From Planctomycetota bacterium (lineage in GTDB: Bacteria; Planctomycetota; UBA1135): a DNA stretch of 12,535 bases. Position 1 is the stretch's first letter, and every line of letters starts with the position of its first letter. Made by a program: the position numbers and the translations under genes. The notes beneath the pieces were generated by a model, which did no database searches, was not told the origin of the DNA, and worked only from the letters and a program-made list of their open reading frames with translations. The stretch is from positions 1 through 12,535 of the forward strand of contig JALUUN010000230.1 in NCBI GenBank assembly GCA_027021325.1, written 5' to 3'. Shown here piece after piece: positions 1-7,519 of the stretch.

Positions 1-399
1 CTCGCCGGAGGCGCGGACCGGGGTGACGGCGTAGAAGGCATCGGCGTCGGCGGCGACGGTGTGGACGAAGAGGCCCGTGCCCGCCGGCAGGGCTCCGCGC
101 ACCGGGACCACCCAGGGGGCGGGGGTGCCCTCGGAGAGGCTACGGCGCAGGTTGAGGCCGCTTCCGGGAAGGACCTCGGCCAGGAGGGTGGCGGCGTCGA
201 GGTCGGAGGCCTGGTCCAGGAGGGAAGCGGAGCGCCAGACGCGGTAGGAGAGGGCGGTGGGGTCCTCTTGCCAGGTGACGAAGGTCTGGCCGGCGGCGTG
301 GGCCGCCTGCAGGCCCTGGACGCCCTGGGCGGCCAGGGGGGCGGCGCTGAGGAGGGCGAGGACGGGCAGACGGAGGGCGCCAAGGGGTAGGGAGGACAT
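1..399 (-). CDS. Secreted hydrolase paralogue, N-terminal part (cut by window edge)
   Basis: The frame is open from an ATG at 399 to the window edge, giving 133 residues without a stop, so the C-terminus lies outside. The product begins with a signal peptide (Leu/Ala-rich core ending near APLAAQ, residues 1-25). It continues into a beta-rich, fibronectin-III-like segment with GQTFVTWQE, YRVWR and LPAGTGLFV. The same blocks, in the same order and spacing, occur at the N-terminus of the protein encoded at 639-2702 (GQTFLTWQE, YRVWR, LPDGTGLFV), so the two are tandem paralogues. By analogy the missing part probably carries an alpha/beta-hydrolase domain, but this cannot be seen. No clear Shine-Dalgarno precedes the ATG. 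The 239-base gap from the upstream paralogue leaves room for its own promoter. Confidence 0.85.
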   Translation of the reverse strand, partial: MSSLPLGALRLPVLALLSAAPLAAQGVQGLQAAHAAGQTFVTWQEDPTALSYRVWRSASLLDQASDLDAATLLAEVLPGSGLNLRRSLSEGTPAPWVVPVRGALPAGTGLFVHTVAADADAFYAVTPVRASGE

Positions 400-638
400 G
401 GGAGGGGCAGAGGCGGGAGGACTCTGAACGGCGGTTCAGGACCTGGATAGGCGCAAGCGGAGCCCGGGTCACCCCGAAACTGGTCCACTCTGCTGGATCA
501 TTACATCCACAAGCCTTTTTGAGATAGGGGTCTAGGGAGAAGCTTGGATCTTGGCCGGGGCTCCGGGCCCTGGGCCGGCGCAAACCCGTTGGCAGGCAGG
601 AGTCCGGCCGCCTCGTGATCCAGCCGAGTGGGCCAGCT
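400..638. other. Spacer between the two hydrolase paralogues
   Basis: No gene is supported here. The stretch around 495-545 is clearly less GC-rich than its surroundings and includes a run of five Ts. This fits a promoter-bearing intergenic region for the gene at 1-399, but I could not identify convincing -35/-10 elements. Several short GC palindromes near 550-585 do not form a clean terminator with a T-rich tail. Confidence 0.5.
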
Positions 639-2702
639 TCACTGAACCCGGACGCTCACCAGATTGCTCACCCCGCTCCCAATCCCCGCCTGGAAATGTA
701 GAAGGCGTCCCGAGAGGCCTGGCAGACCCGGGAGCAGCCCCAGGACCTCGGCCCAGCCGTCTCCACCGATGCCACCGCTCGCCAGGATCCGGGCTTGGTC
801 GAGGCCCAGGGCCCCGAAGGGGGTGATCGTCGTGCCGAGGCGCAGGGAGCCGTAGAGGGACCAGGCTTCGCCCGGAGAACCGAAGAGCACTGCCTGGACG
901 GTGTCGCCGGGCGCCGGGGCGCCGCCGACGAAGAGGCCCGGGGCGGGCGGTGGCGTCCAGGCCTCCCAGCGTGCCTCCCGGGGCGTCCGGCTCAGCGGCG
1001 TGGACGGGCTCGGCGTCCAGCCCCAGGCGTCCGTCTGGATCAAGTGCTCGTCGAGGAGGACGCCGTTCTCGCGCATCTGGAAGAGCACCCAATCGCCGGC
1101 AGCGGGGTCCCAGAGGTTCAGGCGCCGCGGCGTGAGGATGGCCCGGCCGCTGTCCTCGGGAGAGTCATCGGGAGCACCCTCGGAGCGCAGCCAGACCCGG
1201 AACTCGACGAAATCCGGCCCCTCCACGACAGCGGAGCGGTCCCAGTCCACCGCCGCTCCGACGGCGCCCCAGGGGTCCCCCTCGGCGGGGTCCCCGCCGC
1301 CCGGGTCCCCGTCCACCGTCGCCTCGCTCACTGCCAGCTGCGGCACGCCCAGCCGCTCTTCCAGGAAGCGCTCGATGAGGAGCGGCTCCCAGGGCATCCA
1401 GTTGCCGAAGATGTGGGTCCCGTGGGTGCGCTCGTCGAAGTAGAGGCGGAAGGGACGGCGGTGCTCGGTCAGGGTCGAGGTGATCAGCGGTACCGGCTCC
1501 CAGCCGATGACCACGTCCTGGCGGCCCTGAAGGAACTGGATCAAAGGCCAGTCACGGGCGCGGTCCCGTTCCGACATCCAGTTGGCGTCGGCCAGGTCCC
1601 AGACGCCCTCGCCGGTCGGTGTCGGGTTGTTCCAGGCCGCCTCCCCCCACATCTCGATGTTGGGGAAGGCGTGGAGGGGAGGGAGCATGCGTGCGTTGCT
1701 GTTGCCGTTCTTGCTGAAGGCCGAGGCGAAGCGGTCCGGGAGGTGGGTGGCGACCTTCCAGGTGCCGGTGCCGCCCATGGAGGTGCCGGCGACGTGGACT
1801 CGCGCCGGATCGAGCTCGGCCGCGAACTCGGCCTGCACGTAATCCAGCGTCCACTCCACCCGGCGCAGGGTGAAGAGGCGGATGAGGTCGCCTGGCGAGG
1901 CCAGCTCCGGCCACTCGACGGTGTAGCCGAACCAGTGGCTGTTCTGGCTCTCGTCGGTCGGGTCCTCCATGGGGTCGTCCAGGTCCAGGGTGGTCAGGTC
2001 CCCGGGCAGGTCGGCGCGCACCGGCCAGGCCGAGGAGTAGTCGGCGTTGCGGCCGTGGAGGCGGAGGAGCAGGCCCTGGGGGCCGGAGTCCGGGCCGCGC
2101 GCGATCTGGAAGTTGAAGGCCCGCGAGGGCCGGAGCGACATGGCCTCGAGGAAGGGCGTGTCCCGGTTCGTGGTCCAGTGCGCCCAGACCTCACCCTCGG
2201 GGCCGGGCCCCTGGAGGATCGCCCGCGGCGGCGCGGGCGTCTCGGCGATCCCCTGGACCGTGGCGTTGGCGCCGGGGACGAGGGTCGTGTCCTCGCCGAG
2301 GACCGGGTCCACGAAGGTCACGGCGTACCACCAGGTGCCCGCGGCTTCGGTCGTGGCCACGAAGAGACCGGTCCCGTCGGGGAGTTCGCCTTGAAGGGGG
2401 TCCACGACCCAGGTGCGCCGCAGCCCGTCCACCTGGCTCCGGCGCTCGTTCCAGGCACTGTCCTGGCCGACCTCGCCCAGGAGGTCGGCGCCCGCCAGCT
2501 GGGCTGGATCGGTGAAGGGCTGCGGGCCGCGCCAGACCCGGTAGCGCAGGCCGCTGCCAGGGAGCTCCTGCCAGGTCAGGAAGGTCTGGCCGTCGCGATG
2601 GACGGCGTCCAGCCCCTGGACCTGGGCGGTCATGGGGGCCGCGAGCAGGGGGAGGCAGACGAGGAGGCCGGCGGCGCGGGGGAGGAGGGCTTCCGGGCGC
2701 AT
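639..2702 (-). CDS. Secreted alpha/beta hydrolase (esterase/peptidase type), multidomain
   Basis: The protein has 687 residues. Residues 1-27 are a signal peptide (ending near PMTAQ), so it is exported. Residues about 28-150 form a fibronectin-III-like domain. Residues about 190-455 are an alpha/beta-hydrolase domain of the feruloyl-esterase/PHB-depolymerase/prolyl-oligopeptidase style. It shows an oxyanion-type HG (LRLHGR, 214-218), the nucleophile elbow G-T-S308-M-G-G, a likely acid D396 (GRQD) and a likely catalytic His at 427 or 430 (THGTH). An Asp/Gly-rich linker follows at about 463-480. Residues about 590-687 form a beta domain like those ending many planctomycete exoproteins. The substrate cannot be deduced; an ester or peptide bond in a polymer is likely. 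The ATG at 2702 fits the signal peptide, although no Shine-Dalgarno is seen. It lies downstream of groEL but behind a strong terminator, so it is probably transcribed separately. Confidence 0.85.
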   Translation of the reverse strand: MRPEALLPRAAGLLVCLPLLAAPMTAQVQGLDAVHRDGQTFLTWQELPGSGLRYRVWRGPQPFTDPAQLAGADLLGEVGQDSAWNERRSQVDGLRRTWVVDPLQGELPDGTGLFVATTEAAGTWWYAVTFVDPVLGEDTTLVPGANATVQGIAETPAPPRAILQGPGPEGEVWAHWTTNRDTPFLEAMSLRPSRAFNFQIARGPDSGPQGLLLRLHGRNADYSSAWPVRADLPGDLTTLDLDDPMEDPTDESQNSHWFGYTVEWPELASPGDLIRLFTLRRVEWTLDYVQAEFAAELDPARVHVAGTSMGGTGTWKVATHLPDRFASAFSKNGNSNARMLPPLHAFPNIEMWGEAAWNNPTPTGEGVWDLADANWMSERDRARDWPLIQFLQGRQDVVIGWEPVPLITSTLTEHRRPFRLYFDERTHGTHIFGNWMPWEPLLIERFLEERLGVPQLAVSEATVDGDPGGGDPAEGDPWGAVGAAVDWDRSAVVEGPDFVEFRVWLRSEGAPDDSPEDSGRAILTPRRLNLWDPAAGDWVLFQMRENGVLLDEHLIQTDAWGWTPSPSTPLSRTPREARWEAWTPPPAPGLFVGGAPAPGDTVQAVLFGSPGEAWSLYGSLRLGTTITPFGALGLDQARILASGGIGGDGWAEVLGLLPGLPGLSGRLLHFQAGIGSGVSNLVSVRVQ

Positions 2703-2800
2703 GGGGGGTGCTGGAGTCGGGGAAGGGCTTCTCCGAGTCTACTCTCTGCCCCGCAGAGCGCCCCCGGGGGGCCCACGCCGGCCTGCAGGAAGAAAGGGAC

Positions 2801-2830
2801 GGGGGCAGAGCCGCGCCGGGCTCCGCCCCC
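2801..2830 (-). terminator. Rho-independent-type terminator of groEL
   Basis: A 12-bp inverted repeat (arms 2801-2812 and 2819-2830, loop of 6) starts 21 bases after the groEL stop codon. In minus-strand RNA all 12 pairs form, one as a G-U wobble. In plus-strand RNA the same position is an A-C mismatch, which points to minus-strand use. The tail is pyrimidine-rich (GUCCCUUUCUUCC) rather than a pure U tract. Confidence 0.75.
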
Positions 2831-2851
2831 GCCGTGAATCCCTGGAGGGGC

Positions 2852-4480
<1,629 letters not shown>

Positions 4481-4524
4481 GGTTCTTCTGCGTCTGGATG
4501 CTCTGCGGATGCCTCAGCCGGTGC

Positions 4525-4833
4525 TCAGCCGATGACGCCGAGGATGTCGTCCTCGGAAAGGATCAGGTACTCCTCTCCCTCCCACTTGACCTCGGTGCCG
4601 GCGTAGGAGCTGAAGAGGATGCGGTCGCCGACCTTCACGGTGAAGGACGCGCGGGAGCCGTCCTCGAGCAGGCGTCCCTCGCCGAGGGCGAGGACCTTGC
4701 CCTCGCGCGGCTTCTCCTTGGCCGAGTCGGGCAGGACGATGCCGCCGGCAGTGACTTCGGCGGCTTCGACGCGCTGGACGAGGATCTTGTCGCCGAGGGG
4801 GCGGATGGCAACTTTCTTGGCGGTCTTGGCCAT
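4525..4833 (-). CDS. groS: Co-chaperonin GroES (HSP10)
   Basis: The 102-residue product is GroES, the heptameric lid of the GroEL chamber. It shows RPLGDKILVQRVE near the start, the mobile loop with the hydrophobic GGIVLPD triplet that contacts GroEL, a GxGR turn (GEGRLLEDG), VKVGDRILFSSYAGTEVK, and the closing EEYLILSEDDILGVI. The frame stays open upstream to 4929, but that extension is Pro/Arg-rich, absent from the family, and overlaps the response regulator gene. The ATG at 4833 (MAKTAKKVAIRPLGD) is therefore the start. It precedes groEL by 44 bases (classic groESL order) and follows the response regulator by 79 bases. No CIRCE inverted repeat and no clear Shine-Dalgarno are visible upstream. 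Confidence 0.97.
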   Translation of the reverse strand: MAKTAKKVAIRPLGDKILVQRVEAAEVTAGGIVLPDSAKEKPREGKVLALGEGRLLEDGSRASFTVKVGDRILFSSYAGTEVKWEGEEYLILSEDDILGVIG

Positions 4834-4870
4834 GGGAACGGATGCTCTGGGTGGTGGGCTCTCGTCACGG

Positions 4871-4888
4871 GGACCGGAGTCGCGGTCC
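4871..4888 (-). other. Small hairpin in the groES leader
   Basis: GGACCG and CGGTCC arms of 6 bp flank a 6-base loop, in the 79-base gap between the response regulator and groES. There is no T-rich tail, so it does not look like a full terminator. It could be a leader structure or chance in GC-rich DNA. Confidence 0.25.
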
Positions 4889-4912
4889 GCCTGGGTGGAA
4901 GGTGGATGGGGG

Positions 4913-5317
4913 TCAGCCGGTGCGCGCACCGGGGGGGCCGGGAGGCCGGCCGCCGTTCCGCTGCAGGACGGCCTGCACGGTCAGGCGCAGGACCTCCGCC
5001 GGGATCGGCTTGCGCAGGAGCGCGGCGGCTCCGGCCTCGAGGGCCGCGGCCTCCAGCCGGCGCGAGGGGTTGCCGCTCATCAGGATGCTCGGCACCCGCC
5101 GCCCGCACTGGCGGACCTGGCTCAGGACCTCCAGACCGGTGAGCTCCGGCATGTACATGTCGAGGAGCGAGAGATCCCAGGCGTCCTGGAGGAGGCGCTC
5201 GAGGGCGGCCCTCCCGGACTCCACGAGCTCCACGTTCCAGCCCGGGGCGGCCAGGACGGCCGCCAGGGCCGACCGGCTTCCGGGATGGTCGTCGGCGACG
5301 AGGATGTGCGGGCTCAT
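4913..5317 (-). CDS. Stand-alone CheY-like response regulator
   Basis: The 134-residue product is a single receiver (REC) domain without a DNA-binding output domain. Phosphorylation-site residues are all visible: acidic pair D9/D10 (VADDH), phospho-acceptor D53 (LSLLDMYMPELTG), the Ser switch residue S81 (ILMSGNPS) and K103 (LLRKPI). It presumably takes a phosphoryl group from a histidine kinase encoded elsewhere and acts by protein contact. The tail (about 121-134) is Gly/Pro/Arg-rich and probably disordered. The start at 5317 is chosen because GAGGA (5324-5328) sits 6 bases before it and the product begins directly at beta-strand 1; an in-frame start at 5344 would lie upstream of the predicted transcription start. 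A sigma-54 promoter lies immediately upstream, and groES follows 79 bases downstream on the same strand. Confidence 0.92.
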   Translation of the reverse strand: MSPHILVADDHPGSRSALAAVLAAPGWNVELVESGRAALERLLQDAWDLSLLDMYMPELTGLEVLSQVRQCGRRVPSILMSGNPSRRLEAAALEAGAAALLRKPIPAEVLRLTVQAVLQRNGGRPPGPPGARTG

Positions 5318-5323
5318 GGGGGA

Positions 5324-5328
5324 TCCTC
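5324..5328 (-). promoter_or_regulatory. Shine-Dalgarno of the response regulator
   Basis: GAGGA lies 6 bases before the ATG at 5317. It fixes that start over the upstream in-frame alternative, and it sits at the very 5' end of the transcript predicted from the sigma-54 promoter. Confidence 0.7.
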
Positions 5329-5339
5329 TGGCACTGGGG

Positions 5340-5355
5340 AGCAACCTTCGTGCCA
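5340..5355 (-). promoter_or_regulatory. Sigma-54 (RpoN) -24/-12 promoter
   Basis: On the minus strand the bases read TGGCACGAAGGTTGCT, an exact match to the sigma-54 consensus TGGCACG-N4-TTGCW, with GG and GC elements correctly spaced. With the -12 C at 5341, transcription should begin near A5329, about 12 bases before the response regulator ATG at 5317. This is the only such match I found in the window, and it lies in an intergenic region in the correct orientation. Sigma-54 promoters need an AAA+ enhancer-binding activator; its gene is not in this window. Confidence 0.8.
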
Positions 5356-5496
5356 GGGTCCGAGGCCCTCCGGAGCGCCCCGGAGAATCTTCCTAAGCCT
5401 TCGTGCAGCCGGCCCTTCGGGTCGCCTCTGCGGGCGGCCTGCCGGGACGGCCGGCCGCGCGGCGCCCCGGCCATTCTGGCAGGGGCCGGCCCTTTC
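5356..5496. other. Spacer upstream of the sigma-54 promoter
   Basis: No gene is supported here. The stretch holds GC-rich palindromes, including two copies of GGCCGGCC-type sequence near 5448-5458 and 5484-5492. It is where enhancer sites for a sigma-54 activator would be expected, about 80-150 bases upstream of the start, but I cannot assign a site. The GC background makes such palindromes common by chance. Confidence 0.35.
5464..5486 (-). terminator. Possible terminator hairpin after the zinc-ribbon gene
   Basis: Arms GCCCC/GGGGC enclose a 1x1 mismatch, then GCC/GGC and a 5-base loop, 10 bases after the zinc-ribbon stop codon. No T-rich tail follows on the minus strand. The position is right for a terminator but the structure is weak. 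Confidence 0.3.
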
Positions 5497-5781
5497 CTAG
5501 AGGAGAGGGTCCTCCTCGTCCTCGCCTTCGTCCCCGAAGTCCGGGGTCCCCTCGAAGAGCTCCTCCTCGCCGGCGATCTCCTCCTCGATCTCGGCCTTCT
5601 CCTCGCCCGCGGCCAGGAGCTCCTCGTCGGACCAGGCGTCCAGGGCCGCCTCCAGGCCCCCGGGCTCCAGGGCGCCGCCGCACAGGAGGCAGCGTGCGCC
5701 CCCCTCCAGGGCCTCCAGGAGCTCAGCGAAGGTGGCGATCTCGTAGCCGCAGTGGGGACAGGGAACGGGGGCGGAGGCCAT
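5497..5781 (-). CDS. Small zinc-ribbon protein with acidic tail, unknown function
   Basis: The 94-residue product has two Cys pairs, CPHC (C8, C11) and CLLC (C31, C34). They are spaced like a small zinc ribbon that would bind one Zn(II), with a short amphipathic stretch between them (ATFAELLEALEGG). From residue 51 to the end it is extremely acidic, with 21 Asp/Glu among 44 residues and only one Lys. No signal peptide or membrane segment is seen, so it is probably cytoplasmic. The ATG at 5781 lies 6 bases after the Nudix stop codon, so the two are almost certainly co-transcribed. I do not recognise a named family. The combination could serve as a protein-interaction module or regulatory adaptor, but that is speculation. 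Confidence 0.75.
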   Translation of the reverse strand: MASAPVPCPHCGYEIATFAELLEALEGGARCLLCGGALEPGGLEAALDAWSDEELLAAGEEKAEIEEEIAGEEELFEGTPDFGDEGEDEEDPLL

Positions 5782-5787
5782 GGCGGG

Positions 5788-6327
5788 TCAGAGGCCGGTA
5801 CGCAGGAGGCGCAGGAGGGGGACGAGCATGAGGGCGTGGACGACCCCGCCGCCGTCCACGAGGGCGGACAGACGGTCCAGGGGTACGAGGACGGTCTCGA
5901 TGAACTCCGCGTCGTCCCAGGCCCGGGGTCCCGCCGGCCGGGCCTCCCGGACCAGGAAGCTGTGGCAGCGGTTGTCCTGGATGGCGGGGTTCGGTTCCAC
6001 CGTGCCGAGGAGCTCGGGGGCGGAGCCGGCGTAGCCGGTCTCCTCCCGGAGTTCACGGGCGGCCGCAGCGGCCGGGTCCTCGCCTTCCTCGATCACGCCG
6101 CCGGGCAGTTCGAGTCGGGTTGCGCCGACGCCGGGGCGGAACTGGCGGATCATGACGAGCTCCCGCTCTGGCGTGACCGCGGCCACGTTCACCCAGTCCG
6201 GGCACTCCAGGATCATGAAGGACTGCTCGCCGTCCCGCTCGGGGTGCACATACCCGTCCTCGCGCACCCGGAAGATGCGGTAGTCGCCCCGGGGGAGGCT
6301 GCGGACGCGGCGCCAGCGGTCGGCCAT
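5788..6327 (-). CDS. Nudix hydrolase, ADP-ribose pyrophosphatase-like
   Basis: The 179-residue product has a complete Nudix box GX5EX7REUXEEXGU at residues 77-99 (G77, E83, R91-E92-L93, E95-E96, G98). The RE..EE residues bind the catalytic Mg(II). The box follows RLELPGG and an upstream RQFRPG, the arrangement typical of ADP-ribose/nucleoside-diphosphate-sugar pyrophosphatases of the NudF type. The EPNP at 111-114 could match the downstream Pro that marks ADP-ribose specificity. The likely reaction is cleavage of ADP-ribose or a similar NDP-linked metabolite into AMP and a phosphate ester; substrate specificity remains an inference. The ATG at 6327 gives the normal family N-terminus. It lies 8 bases after the previous stop, whose TGAGG overlaps a weak ribosome site. 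The frame is open further upstream, but that part is Arg/Pro-rich and overlaps the neighbouring gene. Confidence 0.92.
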   Translation of the reverse strand: MADRWRRVRSLPRGDYRIFRVREDGYVHPERDGEQSFMILECPDWVNVAAVTPERELVMIRQFRPGVGATRLELPGGVIEEGEDPAAAAARELREETGYAGSAPELLGTVEPNPAIQDNRCHSFLVREARPAGPRAWDDAEFIETVLVPLDRLSALVDGGGVVHALMLVPLLRLLRTGL

Positions 6328-6335
6328 GGAGGGCC

Positions 6336-6932
6336 TCAGGCCGGGCGGCGGGGGAGACGGGAGACGGCCTCCAGGAGGCCGCGGGCGGCGCCGCTGGCGT
6401 GGAGGGCGTAGAGGGCGCCGCCCAGGTACTCGGCGGCGGTGCCGTCGGGGTCGGTCTCCTCCAGGAAGCGGGTCCCGGCGGCGGAAGCGCCGAAGAGGAA
6501 CTCGGGGCAGACGGTGTCCTCGTACCAGAAGCGGTCCCACTCCCGGAAGCGGGACTCTGCACGGCGCGCGGCGATCCGGTGCAGGTCGCGCTCGCGGACC
6601 CCTGCCGGATCCACCCGAGGCAGGGCCTCGATCCGGACTTCCCAGAGGGGGTCGTGTCCGCTGTCGCCCCAGGTCAGGCCGGCGAAGACTGCCAGCAGGT
6701 CGTCCGGATCCCGCCAGCGGTGTCCATACTCCAGGACCCCGTCGGCCGGGCGCTCGGTGATGCGCCGGAAGCCGAAGTCGGCCGGCTCCCCGAAGGACTG
6801 GAGCATGCGTGAGAGTACCCGGTCGAGTTTCCGGAACAGGCCCGGGAGCCGGAGCACGGCGGCCAGATCCTCCAGGACCACCGGATCCTGGGATTCCCGG
6901 GTGCTCGTGGAGGAGGGATGGCCGGAGGACAT
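6336..6932 (-). CDS. Hypothetical protein, 198 residues, unknown family
   Basis: I do not recognise this family. The product is soluble, with no signal peptide or membrane helix, and has a mixed alpha/beta appearance. Helical stretches include LEDLAAVLRLPGLFRKLDRVLSR-like and RIAARRAESRFREWDRFW-like regions. The centre is rich in Trp, Arg and Asp (HRWRDPDDLLAVFAGLTWGD). A single Cys lies in VCPEF. It ends basic (SRLPRRPA). The ATG at 6932 (MSSGHPSS) is preferred over an in-frame GTG at 6950, but neither has a Shine-Dalgarno. The coding pattern is strong, and the 8-base gap to the Nudix gene places it in the same operon, which hints at a shared metabolic or stress context only. Confidence 0.75.
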   Translation of the reverse strand: MSSGHPSSTSTRESQDPVVLEDLAAVLRLPGLFRKLDRVLSRMLQSFGEPADFGFRRITERPADGVLEYGHRWRDPDDLLAVFAGLTWGDSGHDPLWEVRIEALPRVDPAGVRERDLHRIAARRAESRFREWDRFWYEDTVCPEFLFGASAAGTRFLEETDPDGTAAEYLGGALYALHASGAARGLLEAVSRLPRRPA

Positions 6933-6985
6933 GGGGACAGGCGCAACCACGCGGGCCCCCAGACTACTCCGGCCGCCGGAAGGGG

Positions 6986-7021
6986 GCAGCCGGAGCCGCC
7001 CGGGCCCGGGACTGCGGCTGC
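6986..7021 (-). terminator. Possible terminator/attenuator after the TPR gene
   Basis: Arms GCAGCCG (6986-6992) and CGGCTGC (7015-7021) enclose a 12-base perfect palindrome (6999-7010). The hairpin begins 10 bases after the TPR stop codon and is followed on the minus strand by CCCCTTCC. The tail resembles those after groEL and the matrixin. It may separate the TPR gene from the downstream genes, or only attenuate. Confidence 0.4.
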
Positions 7022-7031
7022 GGGCGGGCCC

Positions 7032-7382
7032 TCAGCTCAGCCGTTGCAGTTGCAGGGCGAGCTGGCCGGGCTCGAGTCCCTGCTCCAGGGCGCGGAGCAG
7101 CACCCGTGAGGACTCCTCCTCCCGGCCCATTTCCCGGAGCAACACGGTCAGGCTCGCCACCGTGGCCGCGTCGGCCGGCTCGGCCTGGAAGGCACGCAGG
7201 AGAAAGCAGACGGAAGCCTCCAGGTCGCCGGCGGCGTGAAGGGTGCGCCCGACTTCCCGGCAGATGCGAAAGTCGGTCGGATCGCCGCGGAAGGCCCGGA
7301 GCAGGGCGTCGGCGGCGGCCTGGAAGCGGCCCTGGTCCTGCGCCTGGCGTGCTTCGTGGAGGAGCCTGGTGCGTTCGTCCAT
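7032..7382 (-). CDS. Small TPR-repeat protein
   Basis: The 116-residue product consists almost entirely of three tetratricopeptide-like helical hairpins, roughly residues 3-34, 36-69 and 71-105. Repeating features are the small residue/aromatic pattern and the terminal Pro of each unit (FRGDP, FQAEP, QGLEP), with ALLRAF/FLLRAF/VLLRAL at equivalent positions. TPR arrays are protein-interaction scaffolds; no catalytic function is expected. No signal peptide is seen, so it is probably cytoplasmic. The next gene (6932) starts 99 bases downstream, after a possible terminator, so co-transcription is uncertain. The partner protein is unknown. Confidence 0.82.
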   Translation of the reverse strand: MDERTRLLHEARQAQDQGRFQAAADALLRAFRGDPTDFRICREVGRTLHAAGDLEASVCFLLRAFQAEPADAATVASLTVLLREMGREEESSRVLLRALEQGLEPGQLALQLQRLS

Positions 7383-7462
7383 GGGGGGAGGGGCCGTAGC
7401 CGGCGGGCGGCCGGCTCCTTATCGGCCCGGCGCCGGGCCTCCCTGGAGGCCGGAAAGGGCGG

Positions 7463-7493
7463 CGGCCGCCTCCGCTCGGGGCGGAGACGGCCG
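7463..7493 (-). terminator. Terminator of the matrixin operon
   Basis: A 13-bp inverted repeat (7463-7475 and 7481-7493, 5-base loop) begins 26 bases after the matrixin stop codon. One position is C-A on the plus strand but G-U in the minus-strand RNA, supporting minus-strand use. The tail reads CCGCCCUUUCC, weakly U-rich. The rest of the 7383-7519 spacer holds nothing else I can support. Confidence 0.65.
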
Positions 7494-7519
7494 TCCAGGG
7501 CCCGCCGGGCGGCAGGGCC

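Noticed and set aside
795..2837. Long open frame of 680 codons on the plus strand opposite the hydrolase
   Set aside because: It is antisense to a well-supported gene, has low-complexity Gly/Ala/Val/Arg composition and no recognisable motif. Long antisense frames are expected at this GC content.
4834..4912. CIRCE element upstream of groES
   Set aside because: I looked for TTAGCACTC-N9-GAGTGCTAA and partial forms; nothing comparable is present.
4834..4929. Longer GroES start at 4929
   Set aside because: It would add 32 Pro/Arg-rich residues not found in GroES and overlap the response regulator gene.
6999..7010. Perfect 12-base palindrome CCCGGGCCCGGG as a protein-binding site
   Set aside because: It is better explained as the inner part of the hairpin after the TPR gene, or as chance in GC-only sequence.
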